From contig VDFB02373365.1 of assembly GCA_007258455.2 (NCBI GenBank), positions 226,250,348 to 226,314,347 on the forward strand: a DNA stretch of 64,000 nt, in the 5' to 3' direction. Below are positions 21,000 to 32,568 of this stretch, piece by piece. How positions within the stretch are numbered: the first letter of the stretch is position 1; every line of letters begins with the position of its first letter. Position numbers and translations under genes: made by a program. The notes under the pieces were generated by a model. It was not told where the DNA came from, searched no databases, and worked only from the letters and a program-made list of their open reading frames with translations. The stretch comes from Sequoia sempervirens. Its lineage: Eukaryota > Streptophyta > Pinopsida > Cupressales > Cupressaceae.

Positions 21000-22060
21000 C
21001 ATATCTCACAGAGGCATTGAGGTGGACACAAATAAAATTGATGCAATTATTAACATGCCACCTCCTAGGAACATTTATCAATTGCAAATGTTATAGGTCC
21101 GAATTCAAGCTATCTATCATTTCATTGCATCTTTAGTTGATCGCACATTACCTTTCACACATCTTCTTAAAAAGGGTGTAACTTTTGACTAGGATGAGGA
21201 TTGTTAACAGGATTTTGAGAGTTTAAAGGAATACTTGGCAACTCCACTTATTTTACAACCTACCATGCCAAACAAACCATTTATCTTGTACATAGCCGCA
21301 TCAGCCCATGCTCTTGCAACATTGTTGGCTCAACAAGACGATCATGGAAAAGAGCATCCTATTTATTACATCAGTTGAGATTTATTTGGTTATGAAACTT
21401 GATATTCACCAATTGAAAAACAATTATTGGCTCTTGTATTCGCTACTAGTAAGTTGTGACATTATTTACTAAATGTTGAAATCCAAGTCATGAAAAAATT
21501 CAATCCCCTTAAGCATCTTTTTAATAAAACCGACCTATCTGGATGCTTAGCTAAGTGGGTGATGTTGTTAACTGAGTTTGACCTTAATTTTTTTTCACAA
21601 ATAGAAATCAAAGGACAAGACTTAACCAATCACTTAGCTGATGCTCCTTCTCCTCTCTCTTTACCTAATCACGACTCCTTTTTTTATGATAGTGTCTTGA
21701 CCACTGATGTTAAAACCTAGGGATTATATTTGGATGGATCTAAGTGTAGAACAGGTTCTGGTGCCAGAGTGGTATTGATTCCACTTGACGAAAAACCTAT
21801 TCCCTTGTCTTATCGGTTAAATTTCCTATGTACAAATAACATATATGAAAGCATTAATCACGGGTTTTCAAGTCACTTTAACAATAGATGCTAAACATAT
21901 CAAAATCTTTGGTGATTCACAATTAGTAATCAAACAAATCAATGGGACATATCAAGCTAATAATGAAAGATTATCAAAATACAAAGATCTTACAATGAAA
22001 TTGTTAGAGAAGTTTGAATCATTCACCATAGATAACATCCCATGAAAAGACAATAGACAT
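21000..22060 (+). pseudogene. Tat/Ogre-like RNase H (connection plus aRH)
   Basis: From 21230 the RT-coupled RNase H is seen as LILQPTMPNKPFILYIAASA and EHPIYYIS, then YSPIEKQLLALVFA and YETxYSPIEK-like words. A second RNase H of archaeal type follows (21721-22045), with LYLDGSKCRTGSGA and IKIFGDSQLVIKQINGTYQA. A dual RNase H is a known mark of the Tat lineage. Stops at 21191, 21377 and 21718 break the frame. This part lies between RT and integrase as expected. Confidence 0.75.
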
Positions 22061-22369
22061 GCAGGTGCAATGGTGAGTGCAGCCTGTCTTATATCCCAGC
22101 ACAATCCTTCAACAAACTTCACCTTTGTTGTTCATCCCATCATGAAACCTTCAATTAATACTCACTTAGATGACATTTTAACAATAACTTAAGATGAGTC
22201 ATGTGAATGGTATGATACAATATACAATTATTTAAAATTTGGTACTATTCCTAAGCCTACAATGGCAAACACTCGAAAGTGTTTACACAAGCTCATAGCT
22301 TAATACATGATCCTCATCAACATATTGTATAGATGATCCTTTAATGGTCTCTTACTATAGTGTCTTAAG

Positions 22370-23452
22370 GATTTTGAAATCCCTATAGCACTTCAACAAG
22401 CTCATGTCGGTGCCTGTGGAGGTGATTTTGGAGGATGGTCATTAGTGCAAAAACTTATCTGTATGGGTTATTATTGGAGACATATGGAGAAGGACTGCTT
22501 CACTTATGTTAAACGATGTCACAAATGTCAAGAGAATAGCGATTTGATCCATGCTCCTACTTTTGAGTTTTGTTCCCAAGTTCCTATTTGGTCATTTTTA
22601 GTATGGGGATTGGATCTAATTGGAAAAATTTCACCTCCCTCTTCTACTGGACATACATTTATCATCACCAAAACATACTATTTCATGAAATGGGTGGAAG
22701 ATATTCCACTTCATTCTACAAATGTTGAATTAATTTGTCATTTCATATTGGAACACATAATTGCTCACTTTGGACTCTCTTCCGTAATCATTTCAGACAA
22801 TGGAACCCCATTTAAGAATAACAGTCCATCAAGAAATTTCTTGAAACGTTCAATATTCAACATCGATTTTCCACACCGTACTATCTACAATCCAATGGAC
22901 AAGCTAAAAAACACTAATAAGATTCTAGAACAAATCCTCAAGAAAACTATTAAAAAACATCATAAGGATTGGCATACATAATTACATTATGCGCTTTGGG
23001 CTTATCAAATGAACTACACCTTATAACCTTGTTTATGGCACTGATGTGATTATGCCTTTGGAGTTAGAAATTCCTACGTTGTGAATTTCTCTCCAAGACC
23101 TTATTGACGATGCCACTTATAAAGACCAATGATTGCACCAACTTGAGATGCTCGATGAAAATCGCATAAAATTATCTTGAGCATCTCCAAGCTTACCTCA
23201 AAAAATTACAACGAAAACACAACAAAAATGTCATCCCTGAAATGTTTTGTAAGGGTGATTTTGTTCTTTTTGAGAACCAACACAATACCAATGCTAACAA
23301 TGAAGAAAAAGATAAATTCAACCCTAATTGGTTAGGACCTTAGATAGTTGATACTAGTTATGGGTCTGGTGCCTATGTCTTAATGGAGCTTGACGAAACA
23401 CCCCTTAATGAACCTATTAATGTCACGCATTTGTGTCGATATTACCTCTAAT
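22370..23452 (+). pseudogene. Tat/Ogre-like integrase
   Basis: The zinc-binding domain is visible as HVGACGGDFGG then YYWRHMEKDCFTYVKRCHKC (22400-22530). The catalytic core contains WGLDLIGKI (first Asp), then VIISDNGTPFKN (second Asp, 22790-22820) and a region near 22900 where the Glu would lie. The C-terminal domain reads FNPNWLGPxIV and ends at NVTHLCRYYL with a stop at about 23450. Frameshifts occur near 22980 and 23160. Integrase would insert the cDNA; this copy is broken. It marks the 3' end of pol for the plus-strand element. Confidence 0.82.
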
Positions 23453-23454
23453 TT

Positions 23455-24170
23455 CTTTGTATAGTATGGTTGTTAAAGCAATGTTGTCTAAATTTATTTG
23501 ATGTCATTCTAAATAACTTTCACATTCCTTTGTTCTCAAAGACTAATATTGTGTTTGTCTTGAGCACTAAGGTAATTATTTAAGCTCATTTTATAATTAT
23601 TTTAGGATTCATACTATTCACCACTATTTTATGTTAAGCTAGATCCTTATATGTATTATAGGTGTATTTATTTTAGCATATTTTCTAATCAACAATGTTG
23701 TATCTACACTGAAACTTAAATATGTTTTACATTAGATCACATCAACTCTGTTAAATCATGTAGACATTAATTAAATACTTTTACCATATGAAATTTAATT
23801 AATCAAATTGTATTTAACATTCAAACACAAAGAGACAAATCATAAAAACATCAAATGTGCATGCCTATATATATCAAAGTTTTATATACAGCTCAATATC
23901 ATATACAAAGTCACAAGGTCCTATGAGAGCTAGATCCCTCGGTCTCTAGCACTTGTGTTCTAGTCCCTGGATGTCGTTAGATGGCCATGTGTGATTGTGA
24001 CCATGAACTACCAACTCTAAGTGCATACTCCTAATCCTATACTCAACCAACAGCCACAAGACGCTCCTCTGCCATTTGATCTCTCTCTGCTTGTACCTAT
24101 GCTAACTCTGCATGTAGTCTCTCAAGCTCTATTGAGGTTTGTGATGAATATGTTGCAATCTCAGCTCAAT
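23455..24170. other. Spacer between pol and antisense PMD ORF
   Basis: AT-rich sequence with no frame over 60 codons on the plus strand that resembles a protein. No LTR terminus or PPT was seen here, so the element probably continues to the right. Confidence 0.5.
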
Positions 24171-24174
24171 GGAG

Positions 24175-26044
24175 TCATCTCCTCACACTCTTGCACACTT
24201 CTCGTAACCCTGTAAAAGGTCTGAGTAACTTTGGATCCTCCTCCATGATTGATGGGGGCATGTAGTCAGGATCCATCTCCTCCTCGCCAATGGATGTAGG
24301 TGCTATCTCCATGACAATCGGATGATAGAACTCTTTCCAGTCTCTCGTCATTCCTAGAAGATAGATAAGGTACACAAACATTACACATCATCATGATATA
24401 TATACAAAACATAAAATACTAAAATACATGCATAAAATCAAACATATCATCACCTATGTCTCTAGTGGCATGAGAGATATCAACCTCATCCTCTTTGGGG
24501 GCATGGAGGATGTGTTATCCTCTCTCTGACTTTGGGTGTCGGTGTTTGTTGTTGCTACTACACATGATCTGGCCCTGAAAGTGTGTGAGGACTCTCCATG
24601 CTCATACCAATCTTCAATTGCTACCTCATCATCCTCACTCAGGGGTGGCTCCTCCTCGTAATACTCATCCTCCTCTCCATCCTAGTCCTCATAGTCAAGA
24701 TCAACCTCTGAACCATACTCATCATCGATAACATCAGTAAATATATCTGATGGCATATATCGTACATCCTTTGTTCTCTCCTCTGGCTCGTCTCCCTCAT
24801 CTGGTGTTGGTCCTGCATCACCTATAGGGACATCCATTAGGAACATAGAAGCTAGTTGTGTCACTGACCACCACTCCTCATGCTCATCTGTGCTACCAAC
24901 ATCATCAATGTAAGAGACTAGTGGTTGATCATGATCTGAATCATCGGAATCACTCTCACAAACATAATCTATAGTAATTTGAATAGTATCACCTGGCCTC
25001 CGGGCACTCCACACTAATCACCTAATGAAGGGGAATTCCCTCAGTGGTGTTGTATCCTCCCAAACTGTCACATGACTCACCCATAATAGAAAGGTTGTAC
25101 AACATTGTCAAGCCTCCCAGCTAGAAACCTATCCATGTGCATCCTCCTCAGTTTTCCTATGGTATTTGGACACTACAGGGTGAGTAGATAGGTTTTCCAT
25201 AAGATCTCATCCTCCTCCAACAAGTCAAATCTCACCCTCCAAAAATGTAAATCCCCCTATTGCCACAAGCATTGTAGAGGATATTCAAATACTCGTGGAT
25301 ATCTAGTAGCTATAGCACAAGGGAATCTGATAGGCCTGGGGCATTTAATATGCTTGAGGCACCACACCTCCACTAGTGTGCAATGCACCATATTGTAGAT
25401 CTCTCAAAAAAAAATCTCCCAAGATCATAATATAAGTGTGCTAAGATGCAGCGGCCCCATGCATAGACTGTCTTGTGCTCGTACATCCCTCGAATCAAGT
25501 GTACCAACCCTCCATATAAGTGTGTTGTTCATCCATTAGGATTGAGAGCAAGAGCAACTGTATGCATCATAATCCATCTAACAATAGGAGCTTATGAATA
25601 TAGAAGCATGGGAAGTTCAATTTGTGCTCTCACACACTCATCATGAACATGATCATCCAATTAATACTACATATCCACCTTCTTCTCATCAAATGACCAA
25701 TCCCACCTAAAATATACCCACTCTCCTTGAATAGGAGCTCGGAGAATGTAGTGCACATCCTTGAGAGTGATATTCATCTCCTCGATAGGAAGATGAAACG
25801 TATAGGTATCGGTGTCCCAACATTCACACAGGGCCATAAGCATGGTGTCATGGTATCTCATAGGTAGCATAAGATATTCCCAATAGATGCCTACTGTTTG
25901 TAAATGCTCTGTCTCTACTGCTGATAGCACTGGAGTGTGATCTCTTAGAAAATTAAGTTGTCTTCCCCCTAGTCGTTGTTGTGACCAGGCGGAGACATCC
26001 AAAATTATCACAAAATGCTCTAAAAAATTATCTAATATCTTCAA
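24175..26044 (-). pseudogene. Antisense plant mobile domain (PMD) protein, degenerate
   Basis: On the minus strand, opposite to the Tat pol, the frame from 26044 reads MALCECWDTDTYTFHLPIEE then MNITLKDVHYILRAPIQGEW. This matches the core signature of the plant mobile domain family (ALxxRWxxxTxTFHxPxGEMTxTLxDVxxLLGLPxxG; PF10536, seen in MAIL1 and transposon proteins). Downstream, with stops, come YEHKTVYAWGRCILAHLYYD-type sequence (about 25500-25430) and an acidic C-terminus (25014-24639, CESDSDDSDHD, GDEPEERTKD). The frame is about 600 codons in total with at least six breaks. The Arg of RW is replaced by Cys, and GEM by EEM. It sits between integrase and the LTR-like end at 26.93 kb, the place where antisense extra ORFs are known in Tat-lineage retroelements. 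Alternatively it is a separately captured MULE/PMD fragment. Confidence 0.75.
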
Positions 26045-26147
26045 TTTTTACATATTTCATCATACAAGTGTGCTAAAGTAAATCTAGTGTGATTTTCTAA
26101 TGGCCCTAGACACTTTAGAACCCTTTTAGGAGATTTCACAAAGAAAT

Positions 26148-26287
26148 GGGACACTTCGTGAAGAAGTGGGACACTTTGTGAACCAAAGGGACACTTTGCA
26201 AACAAATGGGATACTTTGTGAGCCAAAGGGACACTTTGCAAACAAATGGGACACTTTGGAAAAAAAGGGGACACTTTCTAAAGAAAA
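26148..26287. repeat. 20-bp minisatellite, seven units
   Basis: Seven exact-length 20-bp units, each starting GGGACACTT (one has GGGATACTT), at 26148, 26168, 26188, 26208, 26228, 26248 and 26268. Middle units alternate between two types, GTGAACCAAA/GTGAGCCAAA and CAAACAAAT, making a 40-bp higher-order period. It lies about 100 bp upstream of the first Met of the antisense PMD frame. It is not in a constant reading frame (20 is not a multiple of 3). Confidence 0.9.
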
Positions 26288-26394
26288 ATTCCAAGATCCT
26301 AAATTAACCTATCCATGCATTAAAAATCATTAAACTATTACAAAATCACAAGGAGAATGTTGTAGAATTTACTCACCTCATAATAAAGCTTTAT

Positions 26395-26930
26395 AAAACA
26401 TCCTAAGAGTGCAAGAGTAGCCTATAAATACCATTTCAGAAAATCTATGGTTTAGTTTGATATGAAGAGATGTGTAATTTATTAGTTCTCAACATTTTTC
26501 AAAGTATCAGGGATCATACTTGAATATGGTAAAATATATAGCACCATCTATTCATATATCTGAGAACATATTAAACATCCGCTTTCAAAGGGTTTGTGGT
26601 TGTAGTGTAATGCGAGATTATCACAATAATGAGCTTATGAAAGAACTTTTATTTTATTGCATTGTTTCATTTGGAATTTATCTCATGTTGTACTATTATC
26701 TATAAAATGACTTATTATTCTCTGAGACCCATAAAAGGACTACCCTCCTCAGTCCTATAGATCTAGAAGTGTAAAAGGTTGGGTATAGCCTTGTTCATTG
26801 GATCCATCTTATCCTTTTTTTATTATAGGGTAAATCTTTGTCTTAACCTTTTTTTCCCCTTGTTTAGGCATTATATTTTCTCTAAGAATTAAGGGTTGCA
26901 AGGGAAAAACCCAACAAGTTATATCACCAT
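26395..26930 (+). repeat. LTR-like 3' end of plus-strand element
   Basis: The segment opens with a copy of the box CATCCTAAGAGTGCAAGAG plus TAGCCTATAAAT (26401-26432), also found at 17506-17536 in the plus element's leader. It ends GGTTGCAAGGGAAAAACCCAA followed by CA near 26920-26930, then gypsy integrase sequence on the other strand. The last ~220 bp resemble 59800-60021 (GTATAGCCTTGTT and GGTTGCAAG words in order). This suggests the 3' terminus of a plus-strand LTR inserted in the older integrase gene. A matching 5' LTR and a target duplication could not be confirmed. Confidence 0.45.
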
Positions 26931-26959
26931 TTTGCTAGTGGTAGTCAATCTACCCATTG

Positions 26960-27700
26960 ATACTTTTTATCTAAACTAAAATAGTGTAGATATGTTTACA
27001 AGCACTTATTAATTACCTTAGTTTTTTCCATCTAATTAAGGGTGGTGTAAAGAAATATGAGTAAATTAAGTACCCAAGCATGAGAATAAATCTATTCAAA
27101 AGTGACTAGTAAAGATAGGATCACATCATTGACAATAACCTTAGGTGTACCATGTAGGTTTTTTATATTCTCCAAACAATATTTTTCCATTGTACCTATT
27201 GTAAAAGTATGTGACAATGTAATGGAATTTGTAGATTTAGTGAGGTAATCTACTACTACATGATGAAATTATTACCTTTATATTTTGGAAGCCCTATGAT
27301 GAAGTTAATAGATACCTCTTCCTAATTTTATCTATGAATAACTAAGGGTAGTAAGAGACATGATGTCTTAATTGTGTCTCCTTTACATCTTTGACAAAGA
27401 AAACATTCAGCCAAAAAAAAATTAACATCACATTTTAGCCCTTCCCCAAAAAAAATTCTTAACTCAATGATTGTATTCAAAACTCTTGAATGACCACTAG
27501 CTATAGACTCAAGAAGTTTTGTGAAAATATTGTGTTTAAGAGTGGAATTCTTGTAGAGATATAATTTATCTTTATACTACAAAGAATCTACCTTAAAAAA
27601 ATCTTATCTAAGTTGTTGGGATCACTCTATAACTATTGAATGAGATGACTTGTAGAAACATCATTCTACCACTTTTCTTTAGATTCTACCACTCAATTTT
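26960..27700 (-). pseudogene. Chromovirus-like gypsy integrase, truncated
   Basis: The minus strand gives, with breaks, CFLCQRCKGDTIKTS, then EEVSINFIIGLPKYKGNNFI, then LHGTPKVIVNDVILSLLVTF. These are the zinc-finger end, the first-Asp strand and the second-Asp strand (VSD normally; here VND keeps an Asp) of Ty3/gypsy integrase. The gene stops at about 27.0 kb where the LTR-like sequence begins. Its C-terminal part is missing. It follows RT and RNase H to the right on the same strand. Confidence 0.7.
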
Positions 27701-28356
27701 ATTGTAATATTGAAATGGCACACAATAAACCTTCATCTTTCTCATCCTTCTAGAAAATGCACCTATCACACCACTTTCCTTCCCTTTCTTATATACAATT
27801 TTAAAGTCATATTCCAACATCTTTGTGACCTAATTTTGTTTCTCTTCAAAATATCCAAAAAATATTTTAGCCTATCAAGATCTTTCATAACCTTGAAGTA
27901 TCTACCCATTAGAAAAGGCCTCCATTATTTTATTAAATGAAGAATAGCTAGAATTTTCTTTTCATAAATATGTTTTATTTTATTCTTACCCTTTAATTGA
28001 AAACTCTCAAAAGAAACTGGTCAACCCTTCTAGATGATAATTGCTCCTATACCATTTCCTAAAGCATCACATTCCATAATGAAATCCTTGGTGAAGTCTA
28101 GAGTGGAAAGAGTTAGATGTGTACACATAGCCTCCTTCTATCTCTCAAATGCTACATTAGATAACTCCTTATAATAAAAAGAATCATTCTTCAATAAAGT
28201 TGTGAGGGGTGCTTCTATACACCCATAATTCTTCACAAATATTCTATAGTATCCAATCAATCCCAAGAACACTCAACTTCTTAATGGTTTTAGGAATAAG
28301 CCATTTCATTATTTCCTTACTTTTGTTAGGATTCATCTTTACTTTCTCATGTGAAA
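27700..28356 (-). pseudogene. Gypsy RNase H and RT connection, degenerate
   Basis: Minus-strand translation between RT and integrase shows scattered RNase H words (EKILAIL-like and FVMECDALGNGIGAIII-type segments around 28030-28100) among several stops. Position and order identify it. Nothing catalytic can be assigned. Confidence 0.55.
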
Positions 28357-28663
28357 CTATGTGTCCCAAATACTACACCTCATTGATACCAAAATAACTC
28401 TTGGTAGCCTTGCATAGAGTTGATGATGTTCAACTTGTAATTCTTGATCTACATGTTGCAAGTGTCCATCCCATGTCTTGCTATAAATCAATAAATCATC
28501 AAAGAACACTAATATAAACTTCCTTAATAATTTCTTAAATATAGAGGTCATCAAAATTAGAAATATAAATGATGCATTGGTAAGACCAAAAAATCATAAT
28601 GACCCTCATGAGTCCTAAATGTTGTCTTAAAAATATCTTCTTCCTTAATTTAAATTTGTTGAA
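28357..28663 (-). pseudogene. Gypsy reverse transcriptase, C-terminal half
   Basis: Minus strand: IKEEDIFKTTFRTHEGHYDF, then FGLTNASF, then KFILVFFDDLLIYSKTWDGH. The catalytic box FFDD is intact. The wording (FFDDxLIYSKTWxxHLxHV) is typical of plant chromoviruses rather than Tat. Frameshifts occur after the box. The gene is cut upstream at 28664 by the TGAGAAATACAACTGAGAG end of the copia LTR. Confidence 0.8.
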
Positions 28664-30917
28664 TGAGAAATACAACTGAGAGGGGGGATGAATCAATTGT
28701 ACCAAATTAAAACATCAAAACCCTCAATAGTAATTAGATCCAAAAGCATTCATTAGGTATGTGGAGGATCATCATGGAAAAAATAGGCCCTTAAGTGGTG
28801 ATGAAAATTTAGAAAAATCAGAGTTAGGCAACTTGACGTAAAAATTTGAATAAGTTATCTACATTATTTCAAAAATATGTAAGAATAGAATTTTTAGCAA
28901 ATTGAAGGTAGTTTTTGAACTACTAGGCTTATTTAAAAAAAAAATCTATTTGGTAAAAATTTGAAATTTCAATGTAGTAGTACTTAAATTCTAGGGAAAA
29001 ATAAGAAATAGGTGTCTGTCTGACCACCCTAACCACAATAAAATTATAATATTTGTTTTGTAATATTTTAGATATAAGTAGAGGACTCATGTCCCAATGT
29101 GATGCATATTTTTTTGTAATTTTTTTCCAAGTAAATAATTAATTATGATTTTTTTATTACAACTTTTAAAAATATAAAAACTCATATGTCTAACCACCTT
29201 AACTTGGTAAAAACTTCATTAAATTCATTCTTTTTAATCCTATAGTATACAAAGCATAGAATGTGACACATGTTTTGGATTCAAAAAATGTGATACCATT
29301 TGAAAGCTATAGATGTTTTTCAATCATCCTATGAATCAAGACTTTAGTCATAATTCAAATAGAAAATGAATAATAATTATTTTTTAAATTCAAAGTAAAG
29401 CATAATTTATATTGGTGGAAAGTTGAGAATCTCCTTTAAAAACCCTTTTCGTTTCATCAATTTTGGGTAAAAAAAAGTCATCAACCACATACCCATCATA
29501 TCGCAACTTTTTGGCCCATCATGATCTTGCACATACCCCATTAAACCCTTAATCTATTATGATTTTTAATCATGAAAGGTAGATAATAGAAACTAAAATG
29601 GTCAACACCATAAGTAATTTCAAAACTAGTAAAAAAGAGGCTCACTACCAAAATGGGACACACTATCCAAAAAGGATTACAGCCTAGACTCACTATCAGA
29701 AGAGAAAGAAGAAAGGAGATAGAATGTTACATAGAGAACATGATCTCAATTCAATAAATAATCCACCTGAATAGATTAAAAAAAACTTGTAGTCTTCAAG
29801 AGATCAAGATACCTTAGCTCACCACATTTAGCAATCTTGCATTTTATGTCGCACTACATTTCACACTTCTGCACTTAATTTCACATCATAACATTGAATT
29901 CTATTCAGCACCCCATATCACATCAATTCACCTTGCATTTATACCATCCACAACTTGAAAAACATCTTCAAGTTGGCTACCCTCACCTTACACTTTACAA
30001 ATTTAAAATAGGTCAACAATAAGCATTCCCACAGTGGATATGAATGAAAGTGGACCAATAAAAAACTTTAATTGGGACAAAAATTAACTCTCACATGCCA
30101 CACTACACTTTCATCAATAATTAAACATCTTTGAATGTAGTGTAAACACTAGGTTGGTCGTTACCCATGTAAACACCATTAAGCTTTGAAGTAAACACTT
30201 CCTCAAAATAAGGATGACTTACGAACCACACACCACACTTCATCATGATATAGAATATCCCTCTATCATCTTAAAATCCATCAAACTCCTTCACAACAAT
30301 TCACACCTTCAGAATGTACATGCCCAATACACTCAAACAACACTGCCAAACACTGCAACTCTAAAATCCATCTTCCAAAGCACCAAACCATGAACCCTCT
30401 TAATGCTGGAAAGAGATCAAGACCATAAAAACACCTTCAAAATTGCAAGACTTGAAGAACAACTATGAAGAAACACAGAGAAGATACATTTCTCTTAGAC
30501 ACCTCTGTAAGCAACACTACAAATTCACTTCATAGACTAGTGAACAAAACTTATTTTGCACATGATCCAAAAGCCTAATTTCTAGATATAGAAACTCTAA
30601 ACACCTCTAATAAACACATCCAAACTACACAAGTAGATCTTCAACCCATAAGAAATTCAAAGAAAAACTAGAACACCTCTACAAACCAGAATACCTCTGT
30701 AACATTAATTTTCTCAATATCCTTGACATATTTAGCACTACCAAAATCATAAATATAAGCTTATCAAAGTAACACTAGGGGTTAACACTACTAACTTAAC
30801 TAATGAAAACATAATGAAAATAATCAAAGCAACAATCTCTCTCAACCACTACACAACTATCACCAATGACAACACAAGCTTGTTCACATCAAAATCAACA
30901 CCTTAATACTTGCAACA
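28664..30917 (-). repeat. 3' LTR of Sirevirus-like copia element
   Basis: On the minus strand the LTR starts TGTTGCAAGTATTAAGG at 30917, directly after a purine tract. It ends ...CTCAGTTGTATTTCTCA at 28664, where gypsy RT begins. It is 2,254 bp long including the 783-bp TIR element and its target duplication, so about 1.47 kb native. The partner 5' LTR would lie beyond the right edge of the window. Confidence 0.75.
28756..29538 (-). mobile_element. TIR element (MITE-like), copy 2, inverted
   Basis: 783 bp, reverse orientation relative to 14926-15704, about 85-90% identical by eye over its whole length. Ends are GGTATGTGGAGGATCAT and ATGATCTTGCACATACCC. It is flanked by CATTA at 28751-28755 and 29539-29543. 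It sits inside the copia LTR, so it moved after that LTR formed. It contains no frame. Confidence 0.85.
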
Positions 30918-31280
30918 ATCTCCCCCTTTGTCATTGATGGAAAGAAAAGATGTGGAAAACCATCAAAGATAACATACACAACATCCCTTGGAAGATTCTC
31001 TCTATCTCTCCCCCTTTCAACTTTTCCTTTTTCACATGACTTCTCTCTCTCTCCTTCCTATAAATATACTTTTCTCACCTGACACTATTTCTCTCCCCCT
31101 TTGACAGCAATGGAAAAGGATAAAATGTTTTGCATTATTCTCCCCCTTTGACATAGAACCAAGATACTTGCTACTACTTTGAATACTCCCCCTTAGAATT
31201 ATACACCAATCAAATCATAAACCTCTACAAAATGACAACACTCACTACAATAATGTCACTACCTACTCCCCTTGAGAGGT
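30918..31280 (-). promoter_or_regulatory. Multiplied polypurine tracts of copia element
   Basis: On the minus strand the motif CAAAGGGGGAGA or a close variant occurs six times: 30918-30930 (adjacent to the LTR), 31006-31018, 31091-31103, 31137-31150, 31185-31196 and 31265-31276. Several are followed by TGTCA-like words. Tandem PPT copies upstream of the 3' LTR are a described hallmark of Sireviruses. Confidence 0.75.
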
Positions 31281-31376
31281 ATCCACCAACGTCATTCCAG
31301 ACAAGGAATGAATCCACTTATCCACTAGACTGATGCATCTCTATATGCATCTAATTCAAATAATGAGGGGAAATAA

Positions 31377-32554
31377 CCCCCAAATTCTCCTAAAGATACT
31401 CAAAAGTATCCTTAGGAAGAGCCTTAGTAAATATATCAACAATCTGATCCTTTATAGGTACATACTCAAGCTTCACTTCATTCTCCACAACCTTATCTCT
31501 TAGAAAGTGATATCTAATTGAAATATGCTTTGTCCTTGAATGCATCATAGGGTTCTTCAAAATATTGATTGCACTTCTATTATCACAAAATATATAAATG
31601 GGCTCATCATACACCACTCTAATATCCTTCAATTTTTTTCTTATCCACAATACTTCTATGCAGCAAGATGCTATTGCAATATACTTAGCCTCTATAGTAG
31701 ATAAAGAAACATAGTCATGTTTCTTACTTAGCCATGATACCAATATACATCCAAGAAAGAATGCACCACCACTTGTACTTTTCCTTTCATCCACACAACC
31801 AGCCTAATTTGCATCTATGTGAGCACTCAATGTGAAATCAATATCCTTAAGATACCACAAGCCACAATTTGAAGTGCCCTTCAAATATATGAACATCTTC
31901 TTCACTATTGCAACATGTGTCTCTTTAGGATCTTGTTGAAATCTAGCCACAAGACAAAATGCATGCATGATATCTGGTCTAGTAGTAGTTAGGTATATCA
32001 TTCCACCAATCATAGATCTATACTTTCTCTAATCAGCCTTAGGAGATTCACCATCCTTAGTTTAAAACCAGTAACCATAGGAGTACATACTAGTTTGGAG
32101 TCTTCCATTCCAAACCTCTTCAACATTTATTTAACATACTTTGATTGTGAAATGAATATTCCTTTGTCTATTTAATTGATTTGTAGCCTAAGGAAGAAAT
32201 TCATCTCCCCAAACATAGACATCTCAAACTCTTTCTACATCTCTTCTACAAACTTCCCGCACATAGCTCCATTGCCACCAAAAATTATGTCATCAACATA
32301 CACAACCACCATCAAGATTTTATCTTTTTCAATTTTGAGGTAAAGATTACTATCTACAATTCCTTTATTGAATCCTTGTATCAATTATCTATCCAGCCTT
32401 GCATACCAATCTCTAGGAGCTTGCTTCAACCCATACAATTCCTTCTTCAATCTGCAAACCATATTAGGTTTATCTGACAACTAGAATCCTTCTAGTTGTT
32501 CCATGAAAACATCTTCATCTAGCTCTCCATTCAAGAAAGCAGACTTCACATCCA
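31377..32554 (-). pseudogene. Copia (Sirevirus-like) RT and RNase H, 3' part
   Basis: In order on the minus strand: LDVKSAFLNGELDE at the upstream edge; an intact YVDD box near 32290; then IGGMIYLTTTRPDIMHAFCL and the RNase H segment DERKSTSGGAFFLGCILVSW, LSTIEAKYIAIASCC and DIFTKALPKDTFEYL with the terminal stop. Frame breaks occur at about 32010, 31800 and further upstream. The wording is that of the SIRE/Maximus group. The upstream half of the same gene is found at 60029-64000, separated by the 27.5-kb block. Confidence 0.85.
32513..32554. repeat. 42-bp copia segment, also at 60029-60070
   Basis: The stretch starting CTTCATCTAGCTCTCCATTC occurs here and at 60029-60070 with one mismatch. 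Both are in the same orientation and encode the RT words VKS-FLNGELDE. They bound the 27.5-kb inserted block. Confidence 0.85.
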
Positions 32555-32568
32555 ATTTGCAGCTGACT

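Noticed and set aside
24021..24215. Plus-strand frame at the end of the Tat region
   Set aside because: It is antisense to the PMD remnant and has no retroelement similarity.
26041..26274. Repeat protein encoded by the minisatellite
   Set aside because: A 20-bp unit shifts frame each time and the frame is open only by chance; treated as non-coding repeat.
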